Origin: Candidatus Uabimicrobium amorphum
GTDB taxonomy: Bacteria > Planctomycetota > Uabimicrobiia > Uabimicrobiales > Uabimicrobiaceae
Assembly: GCF_009002475.1 (NCBI RefSeq)
Contig: NZ_AP019860.1
Span: forward strand, 8,677,547 to 8,741,546
DNA: 64,000 bases
Direction: 5' to 3'
The notes under the pieces were generated by a model, which ran no database searches, was not told the DNA's origin, and was given only the letters and a program-made list of their open reading frames with translations. Positions 33,815-41,903 of the stretch are shown here, in pieces (within the stretch, counting starts at the first letter, position 1; each line of letters opens with the position of its first letter). The translations under genes and the position numbers were made by a program.

Positions 33815-35092
33815 ATGATATACAACAAACATCAAGAAACCCTTCCACGCATAGAAATAGAAAAACTACAACTACAAAGATTACAAACAACCATTGCTAA
33901 AGTAAAGAAGGCCGTTCCTTTTTATCAACAACAGTTGCAAAAAATTGACGACATAAAACACCTAGAAGACCTATCCTCACTACCATTTACCACAAAATCC
34001 GACCTACGTGACCATTATCCATTTGCGATGTTTGCGGTAAGCACCAGCGAAGTACATCGTATCCACGCCTCTTCTGGCACAACAGGTAAACCTACAGTCG
34101 TCGGTTACACAAAACAAGATCTAGAAACCTGGGCAGAAGTTTGTGCGCGCTCTTTAGTCATGAGCGGTGCAAAACCAGGACAAATTTTTCAAAACGCGTA
34201 TGGATACGGATTGTTCACCGGTGGACTGGGCATGCATTATGGGGCGGAAAAACTGGGCATGGCTGTTATTCCCATCTCAGGAGGTAATACTGCGCGACAA
34301 ATTTTACTCTTACAAGACTTTGGTCCACAAGTACTTGCTTGTACTCCCTCATACGCCCTAACCTTGATAGATTCACTACAGAAACAACAAGTGACAAATT
34401 TAGCTCTTAAAACACTAATTTTAGGGGCCGAACCATGGACAGAAGCTATGCGTGACGAAATCGAAAACAAGCTAAACGTAAATGCCATAAACATTTACGG
34501 ACTAAGTGAGATCATTGGTCCAGGTGTTTCTTGCGAATGTCATCAAGCGAAAAACGGCGCACATATTTTTGAGGATCACTTTATCGTAGAAGTGATCGAC
34601 CCAGATAGTGGAGACGTTCTACCAGAAGGAGAGACGGGTGAATTAGTGTTTACCACCATAACGAAAGAAGCCTCGCCTCTCATTCGCTACCGTACACGAG
34701 ATATCGCTTCCGTGACCAAAGAACCATGTATTTGCGGACGCACTCATGCGCGAATGTCGCGTGTGATCGGACGCAATGACGACATGCTAATTATTCGTGG
34801 CGTCAACGTTTTTCCCTCGCAAATTGAATCGGCGTTGGTTTCCATGCCGGAGATTGCCCCACATTATCAATTAATCGTCGACAAAAAACAACGTCTAGAT
34901 ACACTAGAGGTACAAGTTGAGGTACAACCACAGATAGAAATCAGCGAACAAATTACAGAAACCCTCACCGCAAAAATAGCACACTCTTTACGTGAAGAAC
35001 TAGGACTCAACGCTCACATAAAATTAATGTCTCCAGGGTCTATACCAAGATGCGAAGGCGGAAAAGCCGTTCGCGTTAGCGACCTGCGTTAA
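33815..35092 (+). CDS. paaK: Phenylacetate-CoA ligase
   Basis: A 425-residue adenylate-forming enzyme that activates phenylacetate (or a related aryl acid) to its CoA thioester. Seen motifs are the nucleotide loop HASSGTTGKPTVVGYT, YGLSEIIGPGV, IRYRTRDIA and GRNDDMLIIRGVNVFPSQIE, all standard for PaaK in length and order. No paa ring-cleavage genes are nearby; in anaerobic or planctomycete genomes, isolated paaK-like genes often act in aryl acid salvage or secondary metabolism. The start ATG at 33815 has GAGGTGG in front. Confidence 0.92.
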   Translation: MIYNKHQETLPRIEIEKLQLQRLQTTIAKVKKAVPFYQQQLQKIDDIKHLEDLSSLPFTTKSDLRDHYPFAMFAVSTSEVHRIHASSGTTGKPTVVGYTKQDLETWAEVCARSLVMSGAKPGQIFQNAYGYGLFTGGLGMHYGAEKLGMAVIPISGGNTARQILLLQDFGPQVLACTPSYALTLIDSLQKQQVTNLALKTLILGAEPWTEAMRDEIENKLNVNAINIYGLSEIIGPGVSCECHQAKNGAHIFEDHFIVEVIDPDSGDVLPEGETGELVFTTITKEASPLIRYRTRDIASVTKEPCICGRTHARMSRVIGRNDDMLIIRGVNVFPSQIESALVSMPEIAPHYQLIVDKKQRLDTLEVQVEVQPQIEISEQITETLTAKIAHSLREELGLNAHIKLMSPGSIPRCEGGKAVRVSDLR

Positions 35093-35112
35093 AAGTGCAC
35101 ATTTGTAGAAAC

Positions 35113-35136
35113 GGGCGGGCACAAAAAAGTCCGCCT
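35113..35136. repeat. GGGCGGAC hairpin, dispersed family copy 4
   Basis: GGGCGGGC/GTCCGCCT stem with G-U pairs and an 8-nt A-rich loop, 20 bases after the paaK stop. Its flanks ATTTGTAGAAAC and TTACATTT match those of the copy at 2096, showing a repeat of roughly 35 bp rather than an isolated hairpin. Confidence 0.65.
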
Positions 35137-35359
35137 TACATTTGGAGTCGCTTTGTGCCTTTTTGCTTTTGTCCTTCTTGTTTAATTTATAACATCATAT
35201 AAAATTGAACACTGTTAACCTTCATACGTCCCCTAAAAAAACTCTACAAGCCTCATACTTATTGGCATCTAAATATTCTTTCCTAAATCCCTCTATCAGG
35301 TATACATTTTGCACTAACAAACCCAATACCTAACAATAATACAAAAAAAGGAGAAACTC

Positions 35360-37009
35360 ATGAGCATGTTTTGTTATCAATGTGAACAAACATCCCATAA
35401 CACAGGATGCACAAACTTTGGTGTTTGTGGAAAAGACCCTGACGTTGCCGCCTTGCAAGATTTAATCGTTTATGCAAGTAGCGGTTTAGCAATGTATGGT
35501 CATAGACTAAGAAAATTGGGAGTAGATACTCCAGAAATAAACAACTTAATTATGGAATCTTTGTTTGCCACAGTTACCAATGTAAACTTTGATCCCAAGC
35601 GACTTGCCGCGATGATAAAGAAACAACACTTAGAATTACAAAACGCTCGCAATACTTACTTACAAACCTGCCAACAGCAGCAAGCAACTCCCGAAAATTT
35701 AGGTGGTCCCGCCACATGGCAAATGGCAGATAGCATCGATGGTTTAATTGAACAAGGCATTCAAGCATCAGTGCGCTTGCAAATACAAAAACACGGTGCC
35801 GATATTGCAGGTCTTAAAGAACTCATTATGTATGGACTCAAAGGAACGGTGGCCTACGCGCATCACGCAAAAATTTTAGGTGCCGAAGATCAGCAAGTCT
35901 ACGACAAAGTACTTGAGATAATGGATTTTCTAACGAACGAAGAATTTGCTGTAGACGAACTACTCGCAAATGCTCTTGCTGTCGGCGAAATCAATTACAA
36001 AGTTTTAGAACTTTTGGATCGCGGTCATATACAAAATTTCGGAAAGCCGGAACCTACTGAAGTAAGAATTCACCCTGTCAAAGGAAAGGCAATTCTAGTT
36101 TCAGGTCATGACTTAAAAGATCTCTTAGAACTACTAAAACAGACGGAAGGCAAAGGTGTTAATGTCTATACCCACGGCGAAATGCTACCCGCACACTCAT
36201 ACCCAGAGCTAAAGAAATTTTCGCATTTAGTTGGAAACTTTGGTGGGGCGTGGATGGAACAGCGCAAAGAATTTGCCGAATTCCCTGGATCTATTTTGAT
36301 GACCACAAACTGTATACAAAAACCGAAGGAATCTTACCAGGGTAGACTATTCACTAGCGGAGTTGTGGGATGGCCTGGTGTACAACACGTAGAAAACAGA
36401 GACTTCGCGGCTTTAATTGACTCTGCTTTAGCACTACCTGGTTTTACAGAAGATAGTACCGATGAAAAGATATTGGTGGGTTTTGGACATGATACGGTAA
36501 TGGGTGTTGCTGATAAAGTAGTAGAAGCCATTCAAGGAGGGCACCTACGCCACCTATTTTTAATCGGTGGATGCGATGGTGCTGAGTCCGTACGTAATTA
36601 CTACACCGACTTCGCCGAAGAAGTTCCCGAAGATTGTGCGATTCTAACACTAGGATGCGGAAAATACCGTTTTAACAAATTGCAATTCGGTGATATCGGA
36701 GGAATACCAAGACTTTTAGACATGGGACAATGCAACGATGCCTACTCCGCGATTCAAGTCGCCGTTGCCCTAGCACAAGTATTCAAAACCGATGTCAATA
36801 AATTACCGTTGTCTCTCATTATATCATGGTTCGAACAAAAAGCCGTGTGTATATTGCTAACACTACTTTATCTTGGCATTCAAGACATACGTATTGGCCC
36901 TGCACTTCCAGCCTTCATTACGCCAAACGTTCTAAAAGTTTTGCAAGAGAAATACAACCTAATGGGAATCGGAAATGCTTCACAGGACTTGCAAACAATA
37001 TTGTCCTAG
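35360..37009 (+). CDS. hcp: Hydroxylamine reductase (hybrid cluster protein)
   Basis: A 549-residue Fe-S enzyme that reduces hydroxylamine and/or nitric oxide and helps manage nitrosative stress. Cysteines at residues 5, 8, 17 and 23 (C-x2-C-x8-C-x5-C) match the [4Fe-4S] proximal cluster of the class I/anaerobe type rather than the [2Fe-2S] type of enterics. Ligands of the hybrid cluster are seen in CIQKPKESY, GGCDG, TLGCGKYRF and GQCNDAYSA. The upstream region (35093-35359) holds a TATACA box at 35301-35306 with a poor -35, plus a TNAACA-C-TGTTNA dyad at 35206-35218, so activator control is possible. AAAGGAG ribosome site. No hcr gene is present. Confidence 0.96.
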   Translation: MSMFCYQCEQTSHNTGCTNFGVCGKDPDVAALQDLIVYASSGLAMYGHRLRKLGVDTPEINNLIMESLFATVTNVNFDPKRLAAMIKKQHLELQNARNTYLQTCQQQQATPENLGGPATWQMADSIDGLIEQGIQASVRLQIQKHGADIAGLKELIMYGLKGTVAYAHHAKILGAEDQQVYDKVLEIMDFLTNEEFAVDELLANALAVGEINYKVLELLDRGHIQNFGKPEPTEVRIHPVKGKAILVSGHDLKDLLELLKQTEGKGVNVYTHGEMLPAHSYPELKKFSHLVGNFGGAWMEQRKEFAEFPGSILMTTNCIQKPKESYQGRLFTSGVVGWPGVQHVENRDFAALIDSALALPGFTEDSTDEKILVGFGHDTVMGVADKVVEAIQGGHLRHLFLIGGCDGAESVRNYYTDFAEEVPEDCAILTLGCGKYRFNKLQFGDIGGIPRLLDMGQCNDAYSAIQVAVALAQVFKTDVNKLPLSLIISWFEQKAVCILLTLLYLGIQDIRIGPALPAFITPNVLKVLQEKYNLMGIGNASQDLQTILS

Positions 37010-37055
37010 AGTGTATTTAATGGCTCAATTTTCCATTGTGTAGAGTTCACATTTT

Positions 37056-37083
37056 AAAGCCTCTCCGGTAACAGAGAGGCTTT
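37056..37083. terminator. Bidirectional terminator
   Basis: AAAGCCTCTC at 37056-37065 pairs with GAGAGGCTTT at 37074-37083 around an 8-nt loop, 47 bases past hcp and between convergent genes. The T-run is short on both sides, so efficiency may be modest. Confidence 0.75.
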
Positions 37084-37142
37084 ACACTTTCGTTTTATAC
37101 AAACAAAAGTACATAAGTTTCGAGTCGAAACTTGTACTCAAA

Positions 37143-38561
37143 CTACATTTTTTTTTGTATCCCTTGGCCGTATTCCACAACCTTCATCAATGTCTGACAC
37201 ACATCGTCTTCCGTAGAACGTGGATTAATGGTACATAGTCGTAATACAGTTTTGCCTTTCAGTACAGTACTACTCATCATTGCAAAACCTTCCTTGATCA
37301 CTTGTTTTACAATATTGTTGTTTATGTGATTTAGTGCCTCCTCATCGCAACCTTCATCATAGTAACGAAAACTCAAAAGTGCCATTTGCGCAGGCGTGAC
37401 GAGTTGCAAATGTGAATTTTTTTCCACTTGCTGTGCAGCAAATTCCGCCAAATCAAAACCCATATCAATGGCATCACTAAATGCCTTTAAACCAAATACT
37501 TTAAATGACAACCACAGCTTTAGTGCGCGAAAACTGCGACTGAGTTGTATACCATGATCGCAAAAATTAATTTCGCGATCGTGTTGGTGTGCATCCTGTA
37601 AGAATTCAGGTAGAATTTGGAAGGTGTCTCTTAGATGCTCGGTATTGCGAACAATTGTACAACCAATTTCAAAAGGTTGAAATAACCATTTATGGGGGTC
37701 AAGAGCAATAGAATCCGCACGTTCTATGCCTTGCAGTTGTTTTTTTCCCCTTTCACTCAACACTGCCGCCGCTCCGTAGGCACCATCTACGTGAAACCAC
37801 ATGTTTTCTTCTTCGCATATGTCGGCAATATCGTTGAGTGGTTCTATCGCTCCGGTGTTTGTCGTCCCTGAATTGGCAATAACACAAAAGGGGCGTTGGC
37901 CATTTTGTTTGTCTTTCTGTATTTGTGACCTAAGTTCATCTGTACACATAACAAAGTTGTCATTGCTTGGTATTTTACGAATGTTTTCGCGATGAAATCC
38001 AAGGATAATTAACGCGCGGTCCGTTGCCGTATGTGTCTGATCACTAAAATAGACCGTAGCGTTATGCAAACGATCATCCAATACTTGCTTGCGCGCAACA
38101 GCAAGTGCCGTTAAATTTGCCATAGAACCACCACTGACAAATATTCCACCTGCTTCTTGCCCCAGTCCCAATTGTTCACATAAAAAGTGAATGGTATCCC
38201 ACTCAATCTGACTCGGTCCTGCGGCAGCGAGCCATGTTCCCGCAAACGTATTGTATCCTGCGGCCATAGTGTCCGCGAGAACGCTGACAAAGTTACTAGG
38301 TCCGGGAATGTACGCAAAAAATCGCGGATGCATCACATTAAGAGCATGGCCAAATACATCTTCACGCAGCATTTTTAAGATATCATCGAAGTTACCAGGT
38401 TCTGAAACAAAGGGCTGCGAAATTTTATCGCGCATTTCTTGACGTGTAGCGGTTATTGCCGTTCTTTTTTGTGGGAGATTATCCCAATGGTCCACCAACA
38501 TATCGATCACCTGGTAACCCATCTTTTTCATTTCTTCGCGAGAAAATTGTAATTTTGACAT
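37143..38561 (-). CDS. Group II pyridoxal-phosphate amino acid decarboxylase
   Basis: A 472-residue decarboxylase of the aromatic-amino-acid/glutamate family. The PLP lysine sits in LDPHKWLFQP, the cofactor-stacking His is in WFHVDGAYG, and GGSMANLTAL and NSGTTNTGAIE bind the cofactor phosphate. MHPRFFAYIPGPSNF matches AADC-type N-termini. The substrate (tyrosine, tryptophan, glutamate or other) cannot be fixed from the sequence alone. It is monocistronic; hcp is convergent and the GST gene is divergent. Confidence 0.9.
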   Translation of the reverse strand: MSKLQFSREEMKKMGYQVIDMLVDHWDNLPQKRTAITATRQEMRDKISQPFVSEPGNFDDILKMLREDVFGHALNVMHPRFFAYIPGPSNFVSVLADTMAAGYNTFAGTWLAAAGPSQIEWDTIHFLCEQLGLGQEAGGIFVSGGSMANLTALAVARKQVLDDRLHNATVYFSDQTHTATDRALIILGFHRENIRKIPSNDNFVMCTDELRSQIQKDKQNGQRPFCVIANSGTTNTGAIEPLNDIADICEEENMWFHVDGAYGAAAVLSERGKKQLQGIERADSIALDPHKWLFQPFEIGCTIVRNTEHLRDTFQILPEFLQDAHQHDREINFCDHGIQLSRSFRALKLWLSFKVFGLKAFSDAIDMGFDLAEFAAQQVEKNSHLQLVTPAQMALLSFRYYDEGCDEEALNHINNNIVKQVIKEGFAMMSSTVLKGKTVLRLCTINPRSTEDDVCQTLMKVVEYGQGIQKKM

Positions 38562-38647
38562 CGTTTTTGCTTTCTATTTATGTTTATGTGGTACAATTCA
38601 TAAAATAAACGTAAATGTATTATAACAAAAATATGAGGTCTCAATAT

Positions 38648-39301
38648 ATGTCTGATACAATTTTATATACATTTCGCCGTTGCCCGTACGCAATCCGCGC
38701 ACGTATGGCTCTCTTCGCCGCCGGGCGCAGTTTTGAAATTCGCGAAGTTGTATTAAAAGATAAACCTCCACAATTACTCAAAGCGTCACCGAAGGGCACC
38801 GTACCGGTACTGGTTTGCCCTGACAAGATAATCGAAGAGAGTTTAGAGATTATGCATTGGGCGATTGATGGCACCAATATTGGCTGGTTACATTTTACTG
38901 ACAATATGCAGCAAGAGATACACAAACTCATTACACACAATGATGGAGAGTTTAAATTTAATCTGGATCGTTATAAGTATCCACAGCGCTATGACATCGA
39001 AGACGAAAAGCCTTATTTTGCGAAATGCTGCGCGTTTCTCGAAACGTTAAACACCAAGCTAAAGCAAAATCGTTTTCTATTTGCGCAACGTATATCACTC
39101 GCTGACATTGCCATTTTTCCCTTTGTGCGCCAGTTTTCCAAAGTGGATATTAAGGCGTTTGGTGCACTGCCTTACAGTGAATTGCAACAGTGGTTGAAGT
39201 ACCATGAAGAAAGTGAACTGTTTAAGAGCGTCATGACAAAATACCCACAATGGCATGAGGGAGATGCGCCACTGGTTCACAAAGGAAGTGATAATCCGTA
39301 A
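38648..39301 (+). CDS. Glutathione S-transferase family protein
   Basis: A 217-residue two-domain GST-fold protein. The N-terminal thioredoxin-like half starts ILYTFRRCPYAIRARMAL, with a CPYA redox-type motif (Cys first, as in omega and beta GSTs), and contains GTVPVLVC, the cis-proline loop that holds glutathione. EESLEIMHW supplies the Glu-Ser pair. The C-terminal half is all-helical with the family N-capping element SLADIAIFPF. GAGG at 38635 precedes the ATG at 38648; in-frame ATGs upstream lack support. Glutathione or another thiol cofactor is implied, but its biosynthesis is not in this window. Confidence 0.88.
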   Translation: MSDTILYTFRRCPYAIRARMALFAAGRSFEIREVVLKDKPPQLLKASPKGTVPVLVCPDKIIEESLEIMHWAIDGTNIGWLHFTDNMQQEIHKLITHNDGEFKFNLDRYKYPQRYDIEDEKPYFAKCCAFLETLNTKLKQNRFLFAQRISLADIAIFPFVRQFSKVDIKAFGALPYSELQQWLKYHEESELFKSVMTKYPQWHEGDAPLVHKGSDNP

Positions 39302-39320
39302 GCTATTGTTAATAAAAGAC

Positions 39321-39351
39321 TTTTGAGACCTTCAAAATGAAGGTCTCAAAA
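39321..39351 (+). terminator. Intrinsic terminator of the GST gene
   Basis: Perfect 13-bp stem: TTTTGAGACCTTC at 39321-39333 and GAAGGTCTCAAAA at 39339-39351 with a 5-nt loop, 20 bases past the stop. It marks the left boundary of the repeat region. Confidence 0.85.
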
Positions 39352-39400
39352 TATTTGTACGTTTTATTTTAGATAATCGGTGTAGGTTTAGGTGTAGGTT

Positions 39401-39535
39401 TAGCACTTCCATGTTGGTGCCCTCACCATCGAATTAAAGGTTTCAGCTTCGCTGAAAGCCTTTATTCTCATGCCTCTCCCACGGGGAGAGGCGTAATGCG
39501 TCTACATTGATGTTTTTGTTTTTTTGTTTGCGGTC
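39401..39535 (+). repeat. DUF559-associated structured repeat, copy 1 (left arm)
   Basis: A 135-bp unit beginning TAGCACTTCC and ending TTTGCGGTC. Hairpin 1 is TTTCAGC-TTC-GCTGAAA with flanking AAAGG/CCTTT, and hairpin 2 is GCCTCTCCC/GGGAGAGGC, followed by GTAATGCGTC and a T-rich tail. Preceded by TAGGTTTAGGTGTAGGTT. Confidence 0.9.
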
Positions 39536-39558
39536 GGGTTTTGGTATAGGTTTAGATG

Positions 39559-39692
39559 TAGCACTTCCATGTTGGTGCCCTCACCATCGAATTAAAGGTT
39601 TCAGCTTCGCTGAAATCCTTTATTCTCATGCCTCTCCCACGGGAGAGGCGTAATGCGTCTACATTGATGTTTTTGTTTTTTTGTTTGCGGTC
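39559..39692 (+). repeat. DUF559-associated structured repeat, copy 2 (left arm)
   Basis: A 134-bp direct repeat of copy 1 after a 23-bp spacer (GGTATAGGTTTAGATG type). It differs by a G-to-T change at the bulged base of hairpin 1 and one G fewer in hairpin 2. Its end lies 4 bp from the stop codon side of the DUF559 gene. Confidence 0.9.
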
Positions 39693-39696
39693 TTTT

Positions 39697-40029
39697 TTAA
39701 TTGGTCTTTGTTTCCATTTGTAGTTCTTTTACTATTTCTTCTAAGACCTTATCTATATGGTTGTAGATTGCATAATTGGAAAACCGCAATATAGAAATTC
39801 CTTTTTGAGCAAGATATATCTCGCGTTTTTTATCTTGCGATTCATAATTTTTATGTATCAAACCATCAACTTCAATAGCTAACTTTTTAGAAAAACAGAA
39901 AAAATCTACCACATAACAACCTATTAGATGTTGTCTGCGAAATTTAAATCCGTTTACTTGTCTGTTACGAAGTCTCTTCCATAAAAAATCTTCAGATGTT
40001 GTATAGTTATATTTCTCTAATTTAGACAT
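39697..40029 (-). CDS. DUF559 (Vsr-like) endonuclease-domain protein
   Basis: A 110-residue protein of the DUF559 family, related in fold to the very-short-patch-repair nuclease and the PD-(D/E)xK superfamily. Visible core features are LWKRLRNRQVNGFKFRRQHL, then YVVDFFCFSKKLAIEVDG (the Asp and Glu-x-Asp of the nuclease site), KKREIYLAQKGISILRF and a C-terminal helix. AAGGA lies 7 bases before the ATG at 40029; the frame runs further upstream but without a ribosome site. It is bracketed by inverted repeat arrays, and its last codons share GGTCTTTGTTT with a repeat spacer. The natural target is unknown. Confidence 0.88.
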   Translation of the reverse strand: MSKLEKYNYTTSEDFLWKRLRNRQVNGFKFRRQHLIGCYVVDFFCFSKKLAIEVDGLIHKNYESQDKKREIYLAQKGISILRFSNYAIYNHIDKVLEEIVKELQMETKTN

Positions 40030-40127
40030 ATGTATTCCTTCATATAATGAAAATGTGAATGCTTCCATTATACGCATAACTATGACAACATGAGATAATA
40101 CCGACATACAAAGATATAACTCGAAAA

Positions 40128-40261
40128 GACCGCAAACCAAAAATCAAAAACGTCAATACTGACGCATTACGCCTCTCCCGTGGGAGAGGCATGAGAATAA
40201 AGGCTTTCAGCGAAGCTGAAACCTTTAATTCGATGGTGAGGGCACCAACATGGAAGTGCTA
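40128..40261 (-). repeat. DUF559-associated structured repeat, copy 3 (right arm, inverted)
   Basis: A 134-bp unit in reverse orientation relative to copies 1 and 2, starting GACCGCAAACC and ending GGAAGTGCTA. Both hairpins are intact. It is followed by AACCTATACCTAAACC, the spacer hexamers. Confidence 0.9.
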
Positions 40262-40306
40262 AACCTATACCTAAACCAATTCAAAAACGAAAATCAAACT
40301 CGAAAA

Positions 40307-40440
40307 GACCGCAAACCAAAAATCAAAAACGTCAATACTGACGCATTACGCCTCTCCCGTGGGAGAGGCATGAGAATAAAGGCTTTCAGCGAAGCTGAAA
40401 CCTTTAATTCGATGGTGAGGGCACCAACATGGAAGTGCTA
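40307..40440 (-). repeat. DUF559-associated structured repeat, copy 4 (right arm, inverted)
   Basis: A 134-bp unit essentially identical to copy 3, after a 45-bp spacer. The near-identity suggests recent duplication or gene conversion within the arm. Confidence 0.9.
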
Positions 40441-40486
40441 AACCTATACCTAAACCAATTCAAAAACAAAGACCTAACTAAAAAAA

Positions 40487-40621
40487 GACCACACACCAAA
40501 AATCAAAAACATCAACTCAGACGCATTACGCCTCTCCCCGTGGGAGAGGCATGAGAATTAAGGCTTTTAGCGAAGCTAAAACCTTAAATTCGATGGTGAG
40601 GGCACCAACATGGAAGTGCTA
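40487..40621 (-). repeat. DUF559-associated structured repeat, copy 5 (right arm, inverted, diverged)
   Basis: The most diverged copy. In hairpin 1 the pair C-G is replaced by T-A (TTTTAGC/GCTAAAA), and an A-T pair in the outer stem by T-A (TTAAGG/CCTTAA). Both changes keep the pairing. Hairpin 2 is CCTCTCCCC/GGGAGAGG. It is followed directly by the ACCTAT tract. Confidence 0.88.
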
Positions 40622-40622
40622 A

Positions 40623-40698
40623 ACCTATACCTATACCTATACCTATACCTATTACCTATACCTATACCTATACCTATACCTATACCTATACCTATACC
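40623..40698. repeat. (ACCTAT)n tandem hexamer tract
   Basis: Twelve copies of ACCTAT plus a partial ACC, with one extra T after the fifth copy. The same hexamer occurs once or twice in the spacers after copies 3 and 4 and, as TAGGTT/TAGGTG, at the left edge. It is not in a coding frame and is 40 bp upstream of a promoter, so length changes could still affect spacing. Confidence 0.95.
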
Positions 40699-40738
40699 AA
40701 TTCAAAACCCAACCAAAAAAATATAAACAAACTCCCCC

Positions 40739-40768
40739 TTGCAAAAAACGCAACCATTATGCTATGAT
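40739..40768 (+). promoter_or_regulatory. Candidate sigma-70 promoter
   Basis: TTGCAA at 40739-40744 and TATGAT at 40763-40768 with an 18-bp spacer. The transcript would start near 40775 and carry a leader of about 100 bases with a GGTATTGTT/AACA..ATACC hairpin (40781-40804) before the ATG at 40876. Confidence 0.5.
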
Positions 40769-40875
40769 GTATATCAGTAAGGTATTGTTACTCAACAACA
40801 TACCGTACCTCTTAATCTAGTAATACCTGTAATAAATTATTTTTGCGGTCAAATTTACAAAGAAAGAGAGGAAGT

Positions 40876-41901
40876 ATGACTGATTATCGAAAAATACTCA
40901 TCAAATACGGATGCCAGGTTGCTTTTGTTTTATGTGTGACTTTTAACGCCTACTGGTTTTCAACATCTGGAAACAGCGATGCCGAGAACTTAGTAGAAGA
41001 AATATGCTCAACGCAGCGTAAAATTATAACCACTAGCAGAGTCAGAATGTTTGAAGCTAGACAACGATACAACGATACAGCAAAATCGAACCAAACATTC
41101 TACGAACAGGTTAGTAAAAATTGGAATGTGAGCACAAGCGCTTCTCAAGCGCCAAGCTATGAACACATTTATCCATCGGCGAATGTCACAATTGTTTTTG
41201 TTGAGGAACAGTACAAAATTGCCGTGCCGCGACAATTTTATGCGAAAATTGCCAAGAAAAATATTCAGCTGCGTTGGAAACAACCGCAATCAAAGAATAA
41301 TGGCAAATACAATATGCAGTACGATGGTTATCAACTCGTGAAAGAGTGGCGAGATGCGAAAGGTAAGCGGCAACAAAAAACCTTTCACTTTACTAACGAC
41401 AGAACTGAATATCTCGATACACAGATCGCTTTCAAAACAGACTACAATTATCAACTACGTAGCTTTACATATAACACAAAAGCCACTGGTGGTGTTGCGA
41501 AAACGATTCTTGGTAAAGAAGTGATTGCCAGCAAAACTTTGCGCAGCAAACAATTGCGGATTATGCCTGCCTACGAAATAAAGTTACTTGGTGCTGGTAG
41601 TTGTTCTGCGATGATTCTATTACGTAAATACTACAACGGAAAGTACATGAAAACAACATGTGTCATCCGTGAAGGCGAAATGATCGAAGCGCTGCATGTT
41701 AAGGTTCCAGGGAGTGGTTTGCATACCGATTTTACTCCTGGATGGAAGTTAGTTAAAATTAACCCAAGAGCCGAAATACTGCGAGAGAAAATTGTGAGAG
41801 TTGGACGAAAGAGAGCCAAGAAAATGGTCAAATCTTATGCTCCTGCGATTACTTATCTCGACGATGAACAACAACAGGTTCAACTCATTCAAAACAAATA
41901 A
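40876..41901 (+). CDS. Unknown anchored protein with fibronectin-III-like strand pattern
   Basis: A 341-residue protein that I do not recognise. The N-terminus carries a single hydrophobic segment (YGCQVAFVLCVTFNAYWF) as an uncleaved anchor. A region of about residues 115-200 has a fibronectin-III-like alternation (IQLRWKQP, YDGYQLVKEWRD, YNYQLRSFTYN). A basic, beta-rich C-terminal part includes GPGSGLH-like loops. GAGAGGAAG precedes the ATG at 40876; the earlier in-frame ATG at 40843 lacks a ribosome site. It stands alone and is convergent with the glycosyltransferase gene, only 2 bp apart. Confidence 0.65.
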   Translation: MTDYRKILIKYGCQVAFVLCVTFNAYWFSTSGNSDAENLVEEICSTQRKIITTSRVRMFEARQRYNDTAKSNQTFYEQVSKNWNVSTSASQAPSYEHIYPSANVTIVFVEEQYKIAVPRQFYAKIAKKNIQLRWKQPQSKNNGKYNMQYDGYQLVKEWRDAKGKRQQKTFHFTNDRTEYLDTQIAFKTDYNYQLRSFTYNTKATGGVAKTILGKEVIASKTLRSKQLRIMPAYEIKLLGAGSCSAMILLRKYYNGKYMKTTCVIREGEMIEALHVKVPGSGLHTDFTPGWKLVKINPRAEILREKIVRVGRKRAKKMVKSYAPAITYLDDEQQQVQLIQNK

Positions 41902-41903
41902 TA

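Larger units (their letters stand above)
39381..40698. mobile_element. Putative DUF559 endonuclease cassette with inverted structured repeats
   Basis: A symmetric 1.3-kb block. Two 134-135-bp units lie on the left and three on the right in opposite orientation, pointing inward with their GACCGC ends and outward with their TAGCAC ends. The DUF559 gene sits in the middle on the minus strand, 4 bases from the left arm. Both outer edges carry hexamers of the TAGGTN/ACCTAN type. No transposase, integrase or target-site duplication is seen. The arrangement resembles REP sequences around a RAYT gene. That it moves is inference. Confidence 0.65.

Noticed and set aside
40030..40140. Longer N-terminus for the DUF559 protein
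   Set aside because: The extra residues are hydrophobic and run into the repeat arm; AAGGA supports the ATG at 40029.
39401..40621. CRISPR array
   Set aside because: Units are 134 bp with spacers of 23-46 bp that are themselves similar, and the arms are inverted; there are no cas genes.
40623..40698. Telomere-like or chromosome-end repeat
   Set aside because: The tract is internal with genes on both sides and only about 75 bp long; slippage is a simpler cause.
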